From positions 626,321 to 690,320 of the forward strand of contig NW_004797557.1 of the NCBI RefSeq assembly GCF_000002075.1: 64,000 nt of DNA, in the 5' to 3' direction. Below are positions 59,881 to 64,000 of this stretch, piece by piece (the first letter of the stretch is position 1; each line of letters starts with the position of its first letter). The notes under the pieces were generated by a model. It did not search any database. It was given only the letters and a program-made list of their open reading frames with translations, and was not told the origin of the DNA. The translations under genes were made by a program, and so were the position numbers. The stretch comes from Aplysia californica. Lineage: Eukaryota > Mollusca > Gastropoda > Aplysiida > Aplysiidae.

Positions 59881-60699
59881 CGCAAATTTGATTTACCAAA
59901 CTAGCCATAATGAGAGAGAGAAAGATACAGAGAGCACAATGCAACATGCAACAGCTTGCTGGTATTCCGTAAAGCAAGGTCGGGGTGAAGATATAGTACA
60001 TAGTGAACCATGACTGAGCAAAAGAAAAGGAGAGGCTTCTCAGTCAAGGAAAAACGGCTGACCCTGCCTAGCAGAGATGGATAGAAAATCAAACTCAAAT
60101 CTGCAAAACATTTAAGCGACTATGGACCCAACATAATTCGAATAAAATTTTAACCAAATTGGCCAATTTTATCTATCTCCCTTGATATAGCCTGCATTAA
60201 GTCATCTATATTTGGGCCAATCACAGAGGTGTGCTATTTGCTCTCTATAGATTCATGTCTCTCGGAAGGCCATGAGACCGCGTTCACGTTACCAAGTACT
60301 AGATCTAGGTGACCGGCTCCGGGTGGGCAGAAAAATGCTAGCCACCCGAGGTTGCAGAAATCCTCACAGGCCAGTAGCGTCAGGTTAATTGACTGAATTC
60401 GTTCGAGTAGCAAAAACGCTAGCCACCCCAGATCGGGCGGCTATGACCGGCCCTTTTTTTTTTGCTCTAGCAGAAAAATAGTACGGAAAGACTTTCAACC
60501 CACTGGAGGGAACAATTTTTTTTTAACAATGATTTGTTTCAAACTTCTGCAGTCTAAGAGCTGTAAACAGTGAAGAAATAGCAATATTTTGTAAGCATAC
60601 ATAAACTCATCTTCTTTCATTTCTTCATTGTCAATTCTGAACCCCCCCCCCAAAAAAAAAACAAAACAACAACAACCCAATGCTGATCAGATATATATG
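59881..60699. other. Non-coding sequence
   Basis: No supported exon. Near 60296-60445 two short copies of GCTAGCCACCC and a GTGACCGGCTCC motif recur, the latter also at 18915; this is a minor repeat. Confidence 0.35.
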
Positions 60700-61508
60700 C
60701 AGTGGAGTCCACTTATAACGAGTGTTGAAATAACAAGAAGTCTTTTATAATACATGTATTCTTAAGTCCCGTTTTTTTCCCTTCTTTAACTTCGTAAATA
60801 AAATACTGCTGTAGCGCAATCAGACAAATACGCGAGTCGGTTATAGCGGAATATTGCTGTTGCTGTGCACAGCGCATAGGCCAATTATACATATGTAAAA
60901 CCTCGCCAATTGAAAAACTTGGTTATCTAGCGTAACAAAGAATGGGAGAGCCCACGAGTGTCAACAATGAAGGCCGGAGCGAATGAGTTGGGGGAGTGTG
61001 GCATGCGCAGACAAGCATAGTGCATCGCGTGATAGGCCAGCCTTGTCTAGATTATCTAGGCCTACCATGCCTCTCAATTCTCCAATGCAGGGATGGAGAG
61101 GTCACAGTGCTGTGATGGACGGAGCAAATGTGTGACGTGGGCAGGGTGTGGTGTGCACCCATGTGCGCAAGCAGACGGAACACACCACAGGGTGGGGTGG
61201 GGTGGGGGACAACACAGCGGGTGAGTTAGCCTAGAGCCCTTTCTTTCTGATCACCGAGCTGTCAACATCACTAGCACAGGAAAAAAAACCTGATTCGATT
61301 TTTGATCAAGTAAGACCTAGAAGTCATGTTGAACAAAATCATCACCAGGGGGGATAACAAAAAGAAATAAACAGAACATCAAACTCCTAGATTAGGCCTA
61401 CTTTATTATTTCCCTTGAATTTATTACTGAATCCCTTATAACGAGAATCCTGCTATAACAGATACTTCACACCAGTCCCCTCCCTCTCGTTATAAAAGGA
61501 TTCCAGTG
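60700..61508. mobile_element. pogo-like MITE with TTATAACGAG termini
   Basis: The left end CAGTGGAGTCCACTTATAAC and the right end, inverted (CACTGGAATCCTTTTATAAC), share TTATAACGAG. A second inner TATAACGAGAATCCTGC is at 61437. Ends of the CAGT..ATAACG type are characteristic of pogo-related Tc1/mariner elements. The 809-bp body is non-coding. Confidence 0.55.
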
Positions 61509-62611
61509 TATGTATATTATGTCCACTTAAGTGCACACAGTTCACTATCATTGACAAAAAAAAGTCAAGACAGATCAGTTTTCGATCACTGCCATCAAAA
61601 CGTAAAAAAAGAATGAAAGGTAACACAACATCGTCATCGACATACAAATCATGGTGATTGACATTAATAATGACTAGCAGTTTGGCAGTAAAATCAGTGG
61701 ATGCAATCAAGCATAGATTGAGCATCCACAACAAAGGCAGTCTCTTTCTATATATATATTGAGACAGTATCTGGCATTGATCAGTATCAGATATCGGATT
61801 CAATTTGATCCCATTCTGATGATTGTACAGAGTGCTTGTGTACCTACAAATAAAGGCACTGTGGACCAGTATTTTCTCTGTGCTGATGACTCAGTGGTTA
61901 AAAGAAACTCCACTCAACTAATAATTAAGAACACCTGATGATACCTACAAAACTGTCAAACTTTAAGTCTCACATTCATTCTCAAAAGATATCTTTTGAT
62001 TTGATAGCAATAAACACGTAATCGGTTAATTCAAATAAACACTAGAATCTTATCCTTCTTAAAAAATTACAAATAAAGTAAATTCAAATGCATGTTCCAC
62101 TTAATTTCTTTTTCTAATTTTTTGCATGAGTCCAATCTTTAATAAAGAATACTATTTTAAGTGTACGGGTATCAATTTTTTGGCAGCCCTAACAAAACAT
62201 CCCAGACAAATATGAAAATCTAGTCAATTAAGGACAACAGCATATTTTTTATCTTACAAATCATACAAGGACACACTTGTTTCTAAACCAGGAATCAATG
62301 TTCCTTCCTTAAATGCCCCTTTTAAGCATCACATTTAACGTTCATACTATTTTCTACACATTCTTATCAAAGAACATTACAAGATCACACTCACCACTGT
62401 ATTTCAAGAGAAGCACCCATTTGAATATCATATTTCTTCGCTCCACAGGCATAACCTTCAGAACACACAATCCAATTTACAATTTAATGCACCCTACCTT
62501 TACCCTATTGCTTACCAAAAATGAGTCTCACAGTGTGAAAGTGTAAATCTATCATTTGTATCTAGAGAACTCAGGTTGTAAGGTCGTAGGTAAACAAGAC
62601 CAAGGTTCAAA
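61509..62611. other. Non-coding sequence 3' of MGMT
   Basis: Nothing recognised. It may contain distal MGMT 3' UTR. Confidence 0.3.
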
Positions 62612-62712
62612 GAATTAATCTTGTTATTGTTCTTCCCTGCATTCACACAGAAGAAGCCACTTTCTAATTTTATTCCCTTTTCCAAGAGAATAATTATCCC
62701 TATGAACTTCAG
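62612..62712 (-). pseudogene. Decayed duplicate of the MGMT 3' coding end
   Basis: TTCTTCCCTGCATTCACAC, GAAGCCACTTT, TAATTTTATTC and CTTTTCCAAGAGAATAATT repeat 62925-62998 of the MGMT exon with scattered changes, about 300 bp further downstream in the same orientation. The corresponding protein (GKKNKIKKWLLKYERREEQ) is no longer open in one frame. It looks like a partial tandem duplication of the exon end. Confidence 0.75.
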
Positions 62713-62920
62713 TGCATGTCTGCTGAGACTAAGTAAGTTTACCCTTCTGCACACCAAGCCGATACCTCAACATTCAGTGGTGCAAATTTAGCAGAAGACC
62801 CAATGAAGTTCAGGTGCACAAGTCCGGTAAGGCTTAAGGGACCAGGGCTTTAAGGGATTACGATGGTTAGGAAGGTTTATCTAAAAATCTCATATAGTGT
62901 TCTTCAAAGAATTAATCTTT

Positions 62921-63186
62921 CTATTGCTCTTCCCTGCGTTCATACTTAAGAAGCCACTTTTTAATTTTATTCTTTTTTCCATGAGAGTAATTCCCAAGTT
63001 TCCCTTGTGAGCTGATCACTCTGTGGCATGGAATTAATAGTGAGACAGGATTGGTGGCCATAGCCTGCCCGGCCGCACGGCATGCTTTCTCACTGCCACA
63101 CCACTCCGCCAGATCCTTGTACGATATGGTGGTGCCCATTGGTGCTGCTTCAGGAAGGAGTCTCCAAGCCTTTTCCGCGAATGAAT
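62921..63186 (-). CDS. MGMT: Methylated-DNA--cysteine methyltransferase (MGMT), terminal exon
   Basis: MGMT transfers the alkyl group from O6-alkylguanine in DNA to its own cysteine, a one-use nuclear repair protein. After the acceptor TTTTCTCTTTTGTGACAG the exon reads SFAEKAWRLLPEAAPMGTTI, then SYKDLAEWCGSEKACRAAGQ, AMATNPVSLLIPCHRVISSQ, GKLGNYSHGKKNKIKKWLLK, YERREEQ and a stop. The active-site PCHRV (acceptor Cys), the Tyr of ISYKDL, the helix-turn-helix Arg in ACRAAGQAM, the Asn of TNP and the Glu of LLKYE are all present. Human MGMT has SFTRQVLWKLL, NPVPILIPCHRVV and GNYSGG in the same places. GG of YSGG is replaced by a longer basic HGKKNK. Upstream exons lie beyond 63187 and probably outside the window. 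Confidence 0.93.
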
Positions 63187-63189
63187 CTG

Positions 63190-63921
63190 TCACAAAAGAG
63201 AAAACATGGTCGATGAGTGAGAGCGAGGAAAAGAAAATCAGAAAACAAAGAACAGAATTAGCACGTAAATCAGTGACCTATGCAATTTAAACGAAACAAT
63301 TTATTAAGCCCTCTGTCCAGAGACAGTGAAATATAATCCTTACACACAAGTATACCCTTTACGAACCCAGCCATCTCATCACAATAACAATTCTAGTGCA
63401 ATACAAAAAGCCTGCAGTGTGTGTGTATGTGTGTGTGTCTGTAGTGTTTGAGTCTCTGTGTGTGTCTGTGTGTGTCAAAGTGTGGGCGGCGCGCGCCCCG
63501 TGATGTGCCTGAGTGCCTTTGGGCACTGGTACTGGTGAAAAAAGAGAAAGAGCTGACTAGACTATAGAAAAAGTAAAAAAAAGAAGAGGAATGGAAATGC
63601 AAAAGAAATTAAATGTAGGCCAAACCTAACAGCGAAGCTCAATTTGTCTATGATATTTTTCTGACATAAATACAAAACCAAAGTTCACAAAAGTCCCAGC
63701 AGACAGAGATAGATCTACATGATAAAAAATTTCTCAATTCTAGAATTAGATTCATGCATTCAGATTGCAGCAATGCAAAATATTGTTACATTTTTATGTG
63801 ATTGTGGGAAGGGTACAGTAATTTTCATTGAGTATAAAATATAACAATTATGAGGATGAGTCTAAATTGCACTGAACAGAAACCACAAGAAAGTGTGATA
63901 ACTTGTAGCCTAGACTATGAA
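63190..63921. other. MGMT intron sequence
   Basis: No further MGMT exon recognised. A TG-rich tract is at 63417-63475. Confidence 0.4.
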
Positions 63922-64000
63922 CAGTTGAACCTGCTTTAATGGTCACCTCTCCATAGCTGCCACCTGTATTAACTGCCACTGTTCCACGACACCCTTGTGT
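63922..64000. mobile_element. CAGTTGAACCTG-family MITE, cut by window end
   Basis: CAGTTGAACCTGCTTTAATG, GTCACCTCTCC and TGCCACCTGTATTAACTGCC match the terminus of the copies at 2588 and 28900. The other end is outside the window. Confidence 0.55.

Overview
The window is AT-rich invertebrate nuclear DNA and looks like a lophotrochozoan, most likely a gastropod mollusc. This is an inference from the intron-rich animal genes, the many short interspersed repeats and microsatellites, and the mixture of RTE-like and RNase H-bearing LINEs. No database search was possible. A run of N at 8531-8893 is an assembly gap.

Three host genes are supported by spliced, in-phase exons. (1) Minus strand, 2401-3477: two internal exons of a divergent LAMTOR2 (p14, Ragulator subunit). 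Its first and last coding exons were not found with confidence. (2) Plus strand, 22100-46226: a complete ten-coding-exon PP1-type serine/threonine phosphatase catalytic subunit of about 312 residues, with every metal ligand and catalytic residue present. A non-coding first exon is likely at 20706-20879. Its C-terminal tail is unlike vertebrate PP1 and may be alternatively spliced. (3) Minus strand, 62921-63186: the terminal catalytic exon of an O6-methylguanine-DNA methyltransferase (MGMT), with a decayed tandem copy of its 3' end at 62612-62712.

Most of the rest is transposon debris, much of it with readable termini and target-site duplications (TSDs). From left to right: a hAT-like element with internal GATTTAAATC tandem repeats (71-1281); a small MITE and a LINE 3' end (5118-5860); a compound inverted-repeat element (6056-7444); an RTE-like LINE (11372-13830, minus) split by a second, RNase H-bearing LINE fragment with a 13-bp TSD; a hAT-like element beside an element whose ends are inverted minisatellite arrays (14639-16615), itself hit by a MITE; and a tRNA-derived SINE split by a second copy of that MITE (17227-18229). 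The PP1 introns hold a 4.1-kb element with CCAAAGAT ends and a 5-bp TSD (22526-26600, carrying a hAT-like MITE), TTAA-flanked MITEs, an RTE-like LINE tail, several SINEs, the 3' end of an RNase H LINE, and a 22-bp minisatellite. Downstream of PP1 about 10 kb is nearly repeat-free and may be a long 3' UTR, followed by another RNase H LINE copy, a second SINE family, a second hAT-like MITE copy and pogo-like MITEs.

The most notable signals are: a set of three elements sharing CCAAAGAT termini, a related subterminal motif and 5-bp TSDs; a LINE and two SINE families sharing one 3' tail; LINEs whose stop codon is the first unit of their 3' microsatellite tail; and the divergent PP1 tail. I found no operon-like or defence-like novel system.
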